Shown here in pieces: positions 35,895-45,232 of a stretch of 64,000 nt of DNA. The DNA is from Neisseria leonii. Lineage in GTDB: Bacteria > Pseudomonadota > Gammaproteobacteria > Burkholderiales > Neisseriaceae. The stretch's first letter is position 1. Each line of letters opens with the position of its first letter. The stretch lies in contig NZ_CP145606.1 of assembly GCF_028776105.2 (NCBI RefSeq), forward strand, positions 868,001 to 932,000. The letters are read 5' to 3'. The position numbers and the translations under genes are program-made. Under the pieces are notes generated by a model that saw nothing but the letters and a program-made list of their open reading frames with translations, made no database searches and was not told the origin of the DNA.

Positions 35895-35982
35895 TCGTCC
35901 CCGCATGATAGTTTTTTCAGACGGCCGATACAAGCATTGTCTCCCCTCCGCCTGCTGCCAGTTTCCTTTCCTTGCCAACAAA

Positions 35983-36054
35983 TAGACAAAATGTCTAAAA
36001 AATAACCGAAACCACCAATCTATACCGGCATAAAACGTTTATTTAGACATTTTA
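35983..36054. promoter_or_regulatory. TAGACA palindrome and half site between gshA and leuC
   Basis: TAGACAAAATGTCTA (35983-35997) is a perfect 15-bp palindrome. A related TTTAGACATTTTA lies at 36042-36054. The spacing and position between two divergent starts suggest a regulator binding both; a LysR- or GntR-type protein is possible but cannot be identified. Confidence 0.55.
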
Positions 36055-36117
36055 ACTTGCTTTTCCCACTGCAACCCGCTACTATCGCTGCCCATATTCC
36101 GCATAAAAATAGCCATC

Positions 36118-37557
36118 ATGAAAACACAAGCCATCAAACCGCAAACCCTCTACGACAAACTCTGGAACAGCCACGTCGTACGCGAAGAAGAAGACGGCAC
36201 CGTCCTGCTCTATATCGACCGCCATCTGGTACACGAAGTTACCAGCCCGCAGGCATTTGAGGGACTGAAAATGGCCGGACGCAAACTGTGGCGCATCGAC
36301 AGCGTGGTGTCTACTGCCGACCACAATACCCCCACCAATGATTGGGACAAAGGCATCCAAGACCCGATTTCCAAATTACAGGTCGATACTTTGGACGACA
36401 ACATCAAAACATTCGGTGCGCTGGCCTACTTCCCCTTTAAAGACAAAGGGCAAGGCATTGTGCATGTCATGGGGCCGGAACAGGGTGCCACCCTGCCGGG
36501 CATGACGGTTGTCTGCGGCGATTCGCACACCTCCACCCACGGTGCGTTCGGCGCACTGGCACACGGCATCGGCACGTCCGAAGTCGAACACACGATGGCC
36601 ACCCAGTGCATCACCGCCAAAAAATCCAAAGCCATGCTGATTAAAGTAAACGGCCGTCTGAAACCGGGTGTAACCGCCAAAGATGTGGCTTTATACATCA
36701 TCGGCCAAATCGGCACCGCCGGCGGCACCGGTTATGCCATTGAGTTTGGCGGTGAAGCGATTCAAAACCTCTCGATGGAAGGCCGCATGACCCTGTGCAA
36801 TATGGCCATCGAAGCGGGCGCGCGCAGCGGCTTGGTGGCGGTCGATCAAACCACCATCGATTATGTCAAAGACAGACCCCTAGCCCCCAAAGGTGCGGAC
36901 TGGGATAAAGCCGTGGCCTATTGGCGCACACTGGTTTCCGACGACGGTGCGGTTTTCGACCAAGTATATGAATTTGACGCCGCCGCCATCGAACCGCAGG
37001 TAACATGGGGGACTTCCCCCGAAATGGTGCTCGACATCAACGGCAGAGTGCCCAATCCCGCTGCCGAAAATGATCCCGTCAAACGCGGCGGCATGGAGCG
37101 CGCCTTGGCCTATATGGGTCTGACGGCCGACACGCCGCTGAACGAAATCCCCGTCGATGTCGTCTTTATCGGCTCCTGCACCAACAGCCGCATTGAGGAT
37201 CTGCGCGAAGCGGCCGCCGTCGCCAAAGGCCGCCGCAAAGCCGACAACGTCAGCCGCGTACTGGTTGTGCCGGGTTCCGGCTTGGTTAAAGAACAGGCAG
37301 AACGCGAGGGCTTGGACAAAATCTTTACCGATGCAGGCTTTGAATGGCGCGAGCCGGGCTGCTCGATGTGCCTGGCCATGAATGCCGACCGCCTGGATCC
37401 GCAGGAACGTTGCGCTTCTACCTCAAACCGCAACTTTGAAGGCCGTCAGGGCAACGGCGGGCGTACCCACTTGGTCAGCCCGTCCATGGCCGCCGCCGCC
37501 GCCGTTTCCGGCCGCTTTACCGATGTCCGCAAACTGCCGCAATCCGCGGCCGTCTGA
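36118..37557 (+). CDS. leuC: 3-isopropylmalate dehydratase large subunit
   Basis: 479 residues, aconitase superfamily. [4Fe-4S] cysteines lie in GSCTNSR and in [34 protein letters not shown] is typical. With LeuD it isomerises 2- to 3-isopropylmalate in leucine synthesis. The stop codon and the last residues (AAV) are supplied by an uptake sequence. Its cluster would come from the isc system encoded at 4.6-11.6 kb. It is the first gene of the leu operon. Confidence 0.97.
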   Translation: MKTQAIKPQTLYDKLWNSHVVREEEDGTVLLYIDRHLVHEVTSPQAFEGLKMAGRKLWRIDSVVSTADHNTPTNDWDKGIQDPISKLQVDTLDDNIKTFGALAYFPFKDKGQGIVHVMGPEQGATLPGMTVVCGDSHTSTHGAFGALAHGIGTSEVEHTMATQCITAKKSKAMLIKVNGRLKPGVTAKDVALYIIGQIGTAGGTGYAIEFGGEAIQNLSMEGRMTLCNMAIEAGARSGLVAVDQTTIDYVKDRPLAPKGADWDKAVAYWRTLVSDDGAVFDQVYEFDAAAIEPQVTWGTSPEMVLDINGRVPNPAAENDPVKRGGMERALAYMGLTADTPLNEIPVDVVFIGSCTNSRIEDLREAAAVAKGRRKADNVSRVLVVPGSGLVKEQAEREGLDKIFTDAGFEWREPGCSMCLAMNADRLDPQERCASTSNRNFEGRQGNGGRTHLVSPSMAAAAAVSGRFTDVRKLPQSAAV

Positions 37558-37621
37558 AAACGGCAGCGTTCCGCCGTATACGGCAAACCTTTTTTTATTT
37601 ACCCGATAAGGAGTACCGCAC

Positions 37622-38011
37622 ATGAAAAAATATCTTCTGATCACCATCGCCGCTTTCGGTTTGACCGCCTGTACCAACACTTGGCACGGTGCCAAAGCCG
37701 ACAGCCACCGGAACTGGAAACACACCAAAGCCGGTGCCGAAAAAGGCTGGGATAAAACCAAAGAAGTAACCCAGGAAGGTTGGGACAAGACCAAAGAAGT
37801 AAGCCAAGAGGGCTGGGACAAAACCAAAGAAATCTCGCACGAGGGTTGGAATAAAGCCAAAGAAGCCACACACGACGGCTGGGAAAAAACCAAGGAAGGC
37901 ACGGAAAAAGGCTGGCACAACACCAAAAAAGGGGTCAAAAAAGGCTGGCACAAAACCAAAGAAGCCACGAAAGAAGGCTGGGAAAAAGCCAAAGATGCCG
38001 TAAGCAACTAA
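37622..38011 (+). CDS. Entericidin-like lipoprotein with 11-residue repeats
   Basis: 129 residues. The lipoprotein signal ends LTAC (C17), followed by NTWHGAKADS, which resembles entericidin-type small lipoproteins. Residues 30-125 are about nine 11-residue repeats of the form GWDKTKEVTQE, with Trp at position 2 and alternating Lys and Glu. This amphipathic 11-mer periodicity is also seen in apolipoprotein-like and LEA proteins and suggests a long helix lying on a membrane. The underlying 33-base DNA repeats could expand or contract. It sits inside the leu operon, 64 bases after leuC with AAGGAG upstream. Confidence 0.85.
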   Translation: MKKYLLITIAAFGLTACTNTWHGAKADSHRNWKHTKAGAEKGWDKTKEVTQEGWDKTKEVSQEGWDKTKEISHEGWNKAKEATHDGWEKTKEGTEKGWHNTKKGVKKGWHKTKEATKEGWEKAKDAVSN

Positions 38012-38140
38012 GTCTCTCTCCTCAAAGCGGATCTGCGTTTTCAGACGGCCTCAAACGGCCCGAACAGAATACCGCAGATTCCGTCCGCCCCCGCAATCTA
38101 CCCTTATTGCGGGGGTTTACGCCAAACGAAAGTATTCAAC

Positions 38141-38782
38141 ATGAAAGCCTTCACCCAACTGCACGCCCTCGTTGCCCCGCTCGACCGTGCCAACGTCGAT
38201 ACCGATGCCATCATCCCCAAGCAATTTCTCAAATCCATCAAACGCAGCGGTTTCGGCCCGAATGCTTTTGACGAATGGCGTTACCTCGATCACGGCGAAC
38301 CGGGCATGGACAACAGCAAACGCCCGCTCAATCCCGATTTTCCGCTCAACCAAGCCCGTTATCAGGGTGCGCAGATTCTGCTCACGCGCAAAAATTTCGG
38401 CTGCGGCTCTTCCCGCGAACACGCCCCCTGGGCCTTGGACGACTACGGTTTCCGTGCCGTCATCGCGCCGAGTTTTGCCGATATTTTCTTCAACAACTGC
38501 TATAAAAACGGCCTGCTGCCGATTGTGTTGAGCGAAGAAGTTGTCGACCAACTGTTCCGCGAAACCGAGGCCACCGAAGGCTACCGTCTGAATATCGACT
38601 TGGAAAAACAAACCGTTACCACCCCTGGCGGCGAAGCGTTTGCGTTCGACATCACCGAACACCGCAAACACTGCCTGCTCAACGGGCTGGACGAAATCGG
38701 CCTGACCTTGCAGCACGCCGATGCCATCAAAGCTTTTGAAGCCAAGCACCAAGCCGCACAACCGTGGCTGTTCCAATCCTGA
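38141..38782 (+). CDS. leuD: 3-isopropylmalate dehydratase small subunit
   Basis: 213 residues with the swivel-domain motif [15 protein letters not shown] and the N-terminal [13 protein letters not shown]. Partner of LeuC. The gene follows the repeat lipoprotein by 129 bases that include an uptake sequence. Confidence 0.97.
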   Translation: MKAFTQLHALVAPLDRANVDTDAIIPKQFLKSIKRSGFGPNAFDEWRYLDHGEPGMDNSKRPLNPDFPLNQARYQGAQILLTRKNFGCGSSREHAPWALDDYGFRAVIAPSFADIFFNNCYKNGLLPIVLSEEVVDQLFRETEATEGYRLNIDLEKQTVTTPGGEAFAFDITEHRKHCLLNGLDEIGLTLQHADAIKAFEAKHQAAQPWLFQS

Positions 38783-38791
38783 TAAACCCGC

Positions 38792-38831
38792 AGGCCGTCT
38801 GAAAACCGCATCACCCGTTTTCAGACGGCCT
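38792..38831 (+). terminator. Inverted uptake-sequence hairpin after leuD
   Basis: AGGCCGTCTGAAAAC and GTTTTCAGACGGCCT with a short loop, 10 bases after the leuD stop. It may lower expression of the downstream genes, leuB included. Confidence 0.65.
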
Positions 38832-38855
38832 GTTTCACGAAAAGCCGCCTCTGTT

Positions 38856-39752
38856 ATGAACGCCGCAACCACACCTCCCGACCTCGGCCGCCTGAGCCAC
38901 GGCCACTGGCGCACCGCCCGCTGGGGATTGAGCGACCATGCCTACACCCGCCTGATTGAAGCCGTTATCGAAACGGGCATCACCACTTTCGACCATGCCG
39001 ACTGCTACGGCCGCTACACCACAGAAGCCGCCTTCGGCCGTGCTTTCCGCCCGCTGGCCGATATGCGGGACCGGCTGAAAATCGTCAGCAAATGCGGCAT
39101 TCTGTTTCCCAACGACACCCTGCCCGGCATTACCCATAAACACTACGACAACACCCGCGAACACATCATCGCTTCGGCCGAACGCTCCGTCACCAACCTG
39201 AACTGCGGCTATCTCGATCTGCTGCTCATCCACCGCCCGTCCCCCTGCGCCGACCCGGAAGCCATCGCAGCCGCGTTCGATTATCTGCACCAAAACGGCA
39301 CGGTGCGCCACTTCGGCGTTTCCAATTACAGCGCGGCCAAATTCAGCATGTTGCAGTCTTATGTCCGCCAACCGCTGGTTACCAACCAAATCGAACTGTC
39401 GCTGTGGCACACACCGTCGTTTTCAGACGGCCTGCTGGATTTCCTGCTGGAAAAACGGGTCAAACCGATGGCTTGGTCGCCGCTGGGCGGCGGCAAACTG
39501 TTCGATACCGCCGATGAAACCGGCGCACGTATCCGCCAAACCCTGTACGAAGTCGGTGAAGCGTACGGCGAGACACGCCCCGACACACTGGCTTATGCCT
39601 GGCTGCTCAACCACCCCGCAGGCATTATGCCCGTTGTCGGCAGCGGCAAAATCGAACATATCCGCAACGCCGTCGATGCGCTCAATATCCGTTTCAGCGA
39701 AGCCGAATGGATCAAGCTGTACAGTGCCGCCATCGGGCACGATGTGCCATAA
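38856..39752 (+). CDS. Aldo/keto reductase (YdhF-like)
   Basis: 298 residues, TIM barrel. The catalytic tetrad is visible: Asp and Tyr in FDHADCYGRY, Lys in KIVSKCG, His in LLLIHRP. C-terminal PVVGSGKIEHI binds NADPH. Substrate unknown; the family reduces aldehydes and ketones. An internal uptake sequence is read as FSDGLL. It lies within the leu operon, between leuD and leuB; the start at 38856 is chosen because the earlier in-frame codons overlap leuD. Confidence 0.9.
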   Translation: MNAATTPPDLGRLSHGHWRTARWGLSDHAYTRLIEAVIETGITTFDHADCYGRYTTEAAFGRAFRPLADMRDRLKIVSKCGILFPNDTLPGITHKHYDNTREHIIASAERSVTNLNCGYLDLLLIHRPSPCADPEAIAAAFDYLHQNGTVRHFGVSNYSAAKFSMLQSYVRQPLVTNQIELSLWHTPSFSDGLLDFLLEKRVKPMAWSPLGGGKLFDTADETGARIRQTLYEVGEAYGETRPDTLAYAWLLNHPAGIMPVVGSGKIEHIRNAVDALNIRFSEAEWIKLYSAAIGHDVP

Positions 39753-39831
39753 ATATCCGGCAGCGATTTTTCCCAACGGCCTACGCGGCATCGGCAACAC
39801 CTGCCATACCTGCAACAGAAAGCGACGAACC

Positions 39832-40131
39832 ATGATAAACGAATTTGCACGCTTAAATGTCCGCCCCGGCCAAACCGGCGAATTTGAAACCGCTTTTACC
39901 CAAGCAGCCGGCATCATCAGAAAAATGCCCGGCTTTATCCGCCTGAATCTGCACCGCCATCATGACGAAGCCGGTATTTATCTGCTGCATGTCCAATGGC
40001 AAAACATTGAATCCCACCGCAACGGTTTCCGGGAATCTCCCGAATACCGACAATGGCGGGCACTCCTGCACCACTTTTACGACCCTTTCCCTGTTGTCGA
40101 ATATTTTGAAACCATTCTGACTGCCGACTGA
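39832..40131 (+). CDS. ABM-domain protein (putative quinol monooxygenase)
   Basis: 99 residues, a single ferredoxin-like antibiotic-biosynthesis-monooxygenase domain ([51 protein letters not shown]). Members are cofactor-free oxygenases or haem-handling proteins; no role can be assigned. It follows the aldo/keto reductase by 79 bases with a weak ribosome site. Confidence 0.85.
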   Translation: MINEFARLNVRPGQTGEFETAFTQAAGIIRKMPGFIRLNLHRHHDEAGIYLLHVQWQNIESHRNGFRESPEYRQWRALLHHFYDPFPVVEYFETILTAD

Positions 40132-40222
40132 TCAAACGGCACGGCCATACACCCGTCTGGCCGAAACTGCATCACAAAAGCAGAAAACCCACCCACCACC
40201 CCTGATTGGAAAGACTGAAACC

Positions 40223-41293
40223 ATGACCCGAAAAATCGCTATCCTCCCCGGCGACGGCATCGGCCCCGAAATCGTCGCCCAAGCCGTCCGCGTATTGGAC
40301 AAACTCATCGCCCAAGGCCTTGATGCCGCATACAGCTATGCTCCGCTGGGCGGCGCGGCTTACGACGAATACGGCCACCCCTATCCCGAGTTCACGCAAA
40401 ATCTGTGCCGTGCCGCCGATGCCGTACTGCTGGGCGCGGTCGGCGGCCCGCAATACGACAATCTCGACCGCCCGCTGCGCCCCGAGCGCGGCCTGCTGGC
40501 GATCCGCAAAGATTTGAATCTGTTTGCCAACCTGCGCCCCGCCGTACTTTATAAAGAGCTGGCCAACGCTTCTACCTTGAAACCCGACGTGGTGGCCGGT
40601 TTGGATATTCTGATTGTGCGCGAGCTGACCGGCGATATTTATTTCGGCGAACCGCGCGGTATCCGCACGTTGGACAACGGCGAGCGCGAAGGTTTCAACA
40701 CCATGAAATACAGCGAGGGCGAAATCCGCCGCATCGCCAAAGTGGCCTTTGAGGCGGCGAAAAAACGCGGCAAAAAACTGTGCAGCGTGGACAAAGCCAA
40801 TGTCTTGGAAACCACCGAGCTGTGGAAAGAGATTTTCAGCGAAACGGCCAAAGATTATCCCGATGTCGAACTGAGCCATATGTATGTGGACAACGCCGCC
40901 ATGCAGCTGGTACGCGCGCCCAAACAGTTCGACGTCATCGCCACCGGCAACATCTTCGGCGATATTTTGAGCGATCAGGCCTCCATGCTCACCGGATCCA
41001 TCGGTATGCTGCCCTCCGCGTCGCTGAGCGAGAACGGCAAAGGTTTATACGAACCCTCGCACGGCTCCGCGCCCGACATCGCCGGCCAAAACAAAGCCAA
41101 CCCGCTGGCGACTATTCTATCGCTCGCCATGCTGGTGCGTTACAGCCTGAACGACGAGCCGCGTGCCAAACAGATTGAACATGCCGTACAGAAAGTGCTG
41201 GAACAGGGGTTGCGCACCGCCGATATTTACGAAGAAGGCACACAGCTCGTTTCCTGCTCCGAAATGGGCGATGCCGTGTTGGCCGCGCTGTAA
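40223..41293 (+). CDS. leuB: 3-isopropylmalate dehydrogenase
   Basis: 356 residues. Motifs: [37 protein letters not shown] (substrate site), [18 protein letters not shown] and [18 protein letters not shown]. Oxidises and decarboxylates 3-isopropylmalate with NAD. Last gene of the leu operon, 91 bases after the ABM gene. Confidence 0.97.
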   Translation: MTRKIAILPGDGIGPEIVAQAVRVLDKLIAQGLDAAYSYAPLGGAAYDEYGHPYPEFTQNLCRAADAVLLGAVGGPQYDNLDRPLRPERGLLAIRKDLNLFANLRPAVLYKELANASTLKPDVVAGLDILIVRELTGDIYFGEPRGIRTLDNGEREGFNTMKYSEGEIRRIAKVAFEAAKKRGKKLCSVDKANVLETTELWKEIFSETAKDYPDVELSHMYVDNAAMQLVRAPKQFDVIATGNIFGDILSDQASMLTGSIGMLPSASLSENGKGLYEPSHGSAPDIAGQNKANPLATILSLAMLVRYSLNDEPRAKQIEHAVQKVLEQGLRTADIYEEGTQLVSCSEMGDAVLAAL

Positions 41294-41304
41294 ACGGCCT
41301 GCCC

Positions 41305-41374
41305 AGGCCGTCTGAAATCCGCTGTCTGCTGCCTTTTTTCTAGCGCACACAGCAGATCCGCTTTCAGACGGCCT
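41305..41374. terminator. Long imperfect hairpin of inverted uptake sequences after leuB
   Basis: AGGCCGTCTGAAATCCGC and GCTTTCAGACGGCCT extend inward through CTGCTG/CAGCAG; a CCTTTTTTC run lies in the loop. It probably ends leu operon transcripts. Confidence 0.7.
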
Positions 41375-41417
41375 GATAAGTATTTGCCCGGCCGAAAATC
41401 CGTATTCTCCAACTTTC

Positions 41418-41574
41418 TTCAAACCCGATACCCAAAATCGATTGCTTACCATTGCCCGCCGACAGAAACACCATACCGCAGAAACCGGCTTCCGTCTGCC
41501 GCCAACTTAATCGCAGTAAAAATCGGGTTTGAACAAAATATCACCGCAGAAGCCCGAGACAAGCGTCTCGGGCT
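41418..41574. other. Possible structured RNA: long-range inverted repeat plus GC-rich hairpin
   Basis: TTCAAACCCGAT (41418-41429) is matched by ATCGGGTTTGAA (41522-41533), enclosing 92 bases. Immediately after, AGCCCGAGAC and GTCTCGGGCT (41551-41560, 41565-41574) form a perfect 10-bp stem with a 4-base loop. No long T-run follows in either direction, so its role as a terminator is doubtful; a small RNA is possible. Confidence 0.35.
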
Positions 41575-41597
41575 CTTGCTATTGGAACAGCCACGGC

Positions 41598-41621
41598 GTA
41601 GGTCGGATTCTTGAATCCGAC
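41598..41621. repeat. REP-like palindrome, isolated copy
   Basis: GTAGGTCGGATTCTTGAATCCGAC, perfect arms; the only copy seen outside 11.9-26.1 kb. Confidence 0.75.
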
Positions 41622-41711
41622 ATTCTGCCGAAATCCGCCGGCAGACCGATACTTCTTCTGCAGCATCCTGTTTTCAAACGGCCTTCCAACGGCGGCCGCC
41701 CGCACCTCACA

Positions 41712-42458
41712 TCAATGATGCAGGATTTTCGATAAAAACTGCTGGGCACGCTCGCCGCGCGGTGTGGTAAAGAACGCTTCCGAAGTAGTATCTTCTTCGA
41801 TGCGGCCCTGATCCATAAAAATCACGCGGCTGGCCACTTGGCGGGCAAAACCCATTTCATGCGTCACACACATCATGGTCATACCCTCTTTTGCCAGCCC
41901 GACCATCACATCCAATACTTCCTGCACCATTTCCGGGTCCAGTGCGGAAGTCGGCTCGTCAAACAGCATCACGACGGGATCCATGCTCAACGCACGGGCA
42001 ATGGCAACGCGCTGCTGCTGGCCGCCGGAGAGCTGGGCGGGGAATTTGTGCGCATGTGCACTCAATCCCACACGATCGAGATAAGCCAAGCCTTTTTTCT
42101 CGGCCTCCTGTTTGCTGCGCCCCAACACTTTAATCTGCGCCACAGTCAGATTGTCGGTAACCGACAGATGCGGAAACAGCTCGAAATGCTGGAATACCAT
42201 GCCGACGCGGCTGCGCAGCTTGGGCAGGTGGGTTTTTGGGTCGGACAAAGACGTGCCATCCACCACAATATCGCCCTTTTGAAACGGCTCCAAGCCGTTC
42301 ACACATTTAATCAGCGTGGATTTGCCGCTGCCCGAAGGGCCGCATACCACCACCACATCACCTTTCCGAATGGCGGTCGAACAGTCGGTCAGCACTTGAA
42401 AATCGCCGTACCATTTGTTCACGCCGCGAATATCGATCATGGGTTTGTTGTCGCTCAT
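41712..42458 (-). CDS. gltL: Glutamate/aspartate ABC transporter ATP-binding protein
   Basis: 248 residues. Walker [11 protein letters not shown], signature [15 protein letters not shown], Walker [17 protein letters not shown]-loop VTHEMGFA. Polar amino acid importer ATPase. The start overlaps the end of gltK by four bases (ATGA type), so it is translationally coupled. Last gene of gltIJKL. Confidence 0.93.
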   Translation of the reverse strand: MSDNKPMIDIRGVNKWYGDFQVLTDCSTAIRKGDVVVVCGPSGSGKSTLIKCVNGLEPFQKGDIVVDGTSLSDPKTHLPKLRSRVGMVFQHFELFPHLSVTDNLTVAQIKVLGRSKQEAEKKGLAYLDRVGLSAHAHKFPAQLSGGQQQRVAIARALSMDPVVMLFDEPTSALDPEMVQEVLDVMVGLAKEGMTMMCVTHEMGFARQVASRVIFMDQGRIEEDTTSEAFFTTPRGERAQQFLSKILHH

Positions 42459-43132
42459 ACTTTCAACCTCTGCTGTAATTTTTTCACACCGGCCATCGCC
42501 GCCGCACTAATCACAAAATACACCGCACCCGCCAACAGGATATACGGCGTGAGCAGGTTCATCAAATCTCCGCGTACATAGTTGGCACGGAAAAAGTCCA
42601 CCAGGCCGATGGCCGCCACCAGCGTGGTATCCTGAAACAGAATAATGCTCTGCTGCAAAATCAACGGCAGCATTTTACGGAATGCCTGCGGCAGAATCAC
42701 CAGCCGCATGGTTTGCCGGTAGGTCATGCCCAGCGCGTAGGCAGCATGGAACTGGCCCTTGGAAATCGACTGGATACCGGCGCGCACCACTTCCGAGAAA
42801 TAAGCGGCTTCAAACAACATAAAAGCCACCGCGCAGGAAGCAAAAGCCACATTGATGGTCAGATAGCTGCCCGTTATCAGGCTGTACATCATCGGTACGG
42901 CGTAATAAAACCAGATCAGCACCAACAGCAGCGGCACAGAACGGAAATAATTGACATAGGTTTTGGCCAGAAACGACAGCCAGCCGAATTTGGACAGCCG
43001 CGCCAACGCCAGCAGTGTCCCCAATACAATCCCGCCGATTACGCCGAAAGCCAGCAGTTTCAGGGTAATGCCCAATCCCTGCATCAGCCCCGGCATGGCG
43101 GCGGACAATTCGCCCATATTGAGTCCGAACAT
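42455..43132 (-). CDS. gltK: Glutamate/aspartate ABC transporter permease GltK
   Basis: 225 residues with five membrane helices; the EAA-loop [26 protein letters not shown] contacts the ATPase. N-terminal [19 protein letters not shown] is the amino-acid permease signature. Overlaps gltL by four bases and abuts gltJ (one shared base at 43132). Confidence 0.9.
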   Translation of the reverse strand: MFGLNMGELSAAMPGLMQGLGITLKLLAFGVIGGIVLGTLLALARLSKFGWLSFLAKTYVNYFRSVPLLLVLIWFYYAVPMMYSLITGSYLTINVAFASCAVAFMLFEAAYFSEVVRAGIQSISKGQFHAAYALGMTYRQTMRLVILPQAFRKMLPLILQQSIILFQDTTLVAAIGLVDFFRANYVRGDLMNLLTPYILLAGAVYFVISAAAMAGVKKLQQRLKV

Positions 43133-43878
43133 TATTTACCTCCCTCCGCAAGCAGCCCGGGTACGCGCAGACGGCGTTCCAAGCGGGTCATCAGCATCAG
43201 CAGCGTCACATTGACCGCCATGTAAATCAGCGTGGCGTATGTGTAGATTTCCAAATTGCTCTGCGTATACTCGGCAATGGTTTTCACTTGGGAAATCAGT
43301 TCAGATACGCCGACCAGCGAAGCAATCGACGCATTTTTGAAACAGTTGGTCAATTCCGAGCCCAAAGGCGGCAGAATGGTGCGGAATGCCTGCGGCAACA
43401 GTACTTCGCGGTAAACCTGGCGGGTACGGAAACCCAGCGCATAGGCCGCCTGCGCCTGTCCGCGCGGCAGTGCCTGAATACCGGTGCGCACCTGTTCGCA
43501 AATCCGCGCGGCGGTAAACAGCCCCAAACCGATACTGGCCGAGAGCATGGCCGAAGTATTCGGCGCCAGCCCGAAAAACCACCACTGCTTCAAACCTTCG
43601 GGAAAGAAATTCGGTACAACGTAATACCAGACAAACAACTGAATCAGCAGCGGCACATTGCGAAACAGCGTCACATAAGCGGTTGCGATGCGGTTCAGGT
43701 TGCGGCCGGGCAGCGTGCGCATAATCCCCAGCACCGTACCCAGCACCATCGCAATCGTCCACGCCACCGCACCGATGGCAAACAGCCACAGCAGGCCGGT
43801 GATGACCCACTGGAGGTAAATCTCGTTACCGATGCCCGTTTTGTCCCACAAAACGCCCCAATTCCAAACATAATTCAT
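43132..43878 (-). CDS. gltJ: Glutamate/aspartate ABC transporter permease GltJ
   Basis: 248 residues with five to six membrane helices, the signature LFRNVPLLIQLFVWYYVVPNFFP and the EAA-loop AYALGFRTRQVYREVLLPQAFRTILP. First permease of the operon; GltK is its partner. A perfect 17-bp hairpin separates it from the binding-protein gene. Confidence 0.9.
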   Translation of the reverse strand: MNYVWNWGVLWDKTGIGNEIYLQWVITGLLWLFAIGAVAWTIAMVLGTVLGIMRTLPGRNLNRIATAYVTLFRNVPLLIQLFVWYYVVPNFFPEGLKQWWFFGLAPNTSAMLSASIGLGLFTAARICEQVRTGIQALPRGQAQAAYALGFRTRQVYREVLLPQAFRTILPPLGSELTNCFKNASIASLVGVSELISQVKTIAEYTQSNLEIYTYATLIYMAVNVTLLMLMTRLERRLRVPGLLAEGGK

Positions 43879-43892
43879 AGTCTATTCCTGAT

Positions 43893-43927
43893 AAGAGGCC
43901 GTCTGAAACAGTTTCAGACGGCCTCTT
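43893..43927 (-). terminator. Perfect uptake-sequence hairpin between gltI and gltJ
   Basis: AAGAGGCCGTCTGAAAC and its exact complement are separated by a single base. Placed between binding-protein and permease genes, it can stop part of the transcripts or protect the gltI mRNA end, giving more binding protein than permease. Confidence 0.75.
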
Positions 43928-43942
43928 TCGGTTACAAAACGA

Positions 43943-44899
43943 TTACTCGTCAGCCGCTTTATCGTTCGGGTTGGCCAGAATTTCCTTCATCTTATCCGAC
44001 ATCGGGAAAGCCATATTCACGTTTTTCGGCGGAATCGGCTGCTCGAACCATTGGTTGTACATCTTGTTGATTTCATCCGAAGCAAACACTTGGTTCAAGG
44101 TATCGTTTACGATTTTTTGGAACTCCGCATCGCCTTTGCGCATCATACAGCCGTAGTTTTCATACGACATCGGTGTGCCGACGATTTCCCATTTTTCCGG
44201 GTCGGCCGCCTTGGCACGCGCACCGGCCAGCAGCACATCGTCCATCATAAAGGCCTGTGCGCGGCCGTTTTGCAGCATCAGGAACGATTCGCCGTGGTCT
44301 TTGGCAGAAATGACATTGATACCGGCCTGATTTTTGTCGTTGTACTCTTTCAACAGACGCTCGGAAGTGGTACCGGCGGTGGTGACGACCGTTTTGCCTT
44401 TCAAGTCGGCATAATCTTTGATGCCTTGTGCTTTATCCGCCAGCAGACGGGTGCCGACGACAAAGAAGTTGTTGGAGAACTGAACCTGTTTTTGGCGTTC
44501 CTGATTATTGGTTGTCGAACCGCACTCCAAATCCACCGTGCCGTTTACCACCAGCGGAATACGGTTTTGCGACGTAACCAGATTATAGCGGACTTTCAAA
44601 TCCGGCAAACCGAGCTGGGTTTTCAGGGCTTCCACCACTTTCAACTGCAAATCGTGCGCATAGCCGATGGGCTGGTTCGGATTGTCGGCAATATAGGAAA
44701 AGGGAATGGACGCGTCGCGGTGTCCCAACACAATAGTGCCGGACTGTTTGATTTTATCGATGGTGCTGCCCGCAGCTTCGGCCGGTGCAGCCGATGCGGC
44801 TGCCTCTTTCGGTGCTTCGGTTTTCTGACCGCCGCATGCAGCCAGAGACAATGCTGCCATACAGGCCAGTGCCAGAGGTTTGAAAATCTGATTCGCCAT
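43943..44899 (-). CDS. gltI: Glutamate/aspartate-binding periplasmic lipoprotein
   Basis: 318 residues from the ATG at 44899 (AAGGAG seven bases upstream; an earlier in-frame ATG at 44920 lacks one). The lipoprotein signal ends LAAC (C22), followed by a low-complexity Ala/Glu/Pro linker. The body closely follows E. coli GltI: IVLGHRDASIPFSY, TSQNRIPLVVNGTVDLECGSTTNN, VTTAGTTSERLL, ISAKDHGESF, AFMMDDVLLAG and PIPPKNVNMAF. In E. coli the protein is soluble; here it is lipid-anchored. Confidence 0.93.
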   Translation of the reverse strand: MANQIFKPLALACMAALSLAACGGQKTEAPKEAAASAAPAEAAGSTIDKIKQSGTIVLGHRDASIPFSYIADNPNQPIGYAHDLQLKVVEALKTQLGLPDLKVRYNLVTSQNRIPLVVNGTVDLECGSTTNNQERQKQVQFSNNFFVVGTRLLADKAQGIKDYADLKGKTVVTTAGTTSERLLKEYNDKNQAGINVISAKDHGESFLMLQNGRAQAFMMDDVLLAGARAKAADPEKWEIVGTPMSYENYGCMMRKGDAEFQKIVNDTLNQVFASDEINKMYNQWFEQPIPPKNVNMAFPMSDKMKEILANPNDKAADE

Positions 44900-45232
44900 A
44901 CAATGACTCCTTAGGAACATAAATGATGGTTGTTATTCGGCTGGGGCAGACGAGGGAACGCTGCCGGTACAGTTGTCCTATCTTTTCACAGCGCCCGTCG
45001 GATTGTCAATAATCGTAAACATTTTAACAAATAAAAACCGTTCGCAACGGAAAAAGTTAAATGATTGATGCGGCATACTTTCCCGGTTATTCATCAGTCA
45101 TAGAAGTCCGCCGTTTCTGCATCGGCAGATTTTCGCGCTGTCTTGTCCGATGTCCGTTTTCAGACGGCATCCGTCCATGCTGCCGGTAAAAAAACGGGGC
45201 GGTTCCTTCCGCCCCCGTTTCATTTCCATCTG
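44900..45232. other. 333-bp gap with the gltI promoter
   Basis: On the minus strand TTGACA (45004-45009) and, after 18 bases, AAAGAT can serve gltI. A small palindrome CCGTTCGCAACGG lies near 45029-45041 and an AT-rich stretch follows. One uptake sequence at about 45157-45168 lies toward lptG. No gene is seen. Confidence 0.5.

Larger units (their letters stand above)
41294..41711. other. 418-bp convergent gap with structured sequence
   Basis: Holds the uptake-sequence hairpin 41305-41374, the inverted repeat 41418-41533, the hairpin 41551-41574 and a REP-like palindrome 41598-41621. Reading frames here are short and lack ribosome sites. Confidence 0.6.

Noticed and set aside
41384..41614. 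76-codon rightward frame between leuB and gltL
   Set aside because: No ribosome site and it runs across the inverted repeat and hairpin; no resemblance to a protein family.
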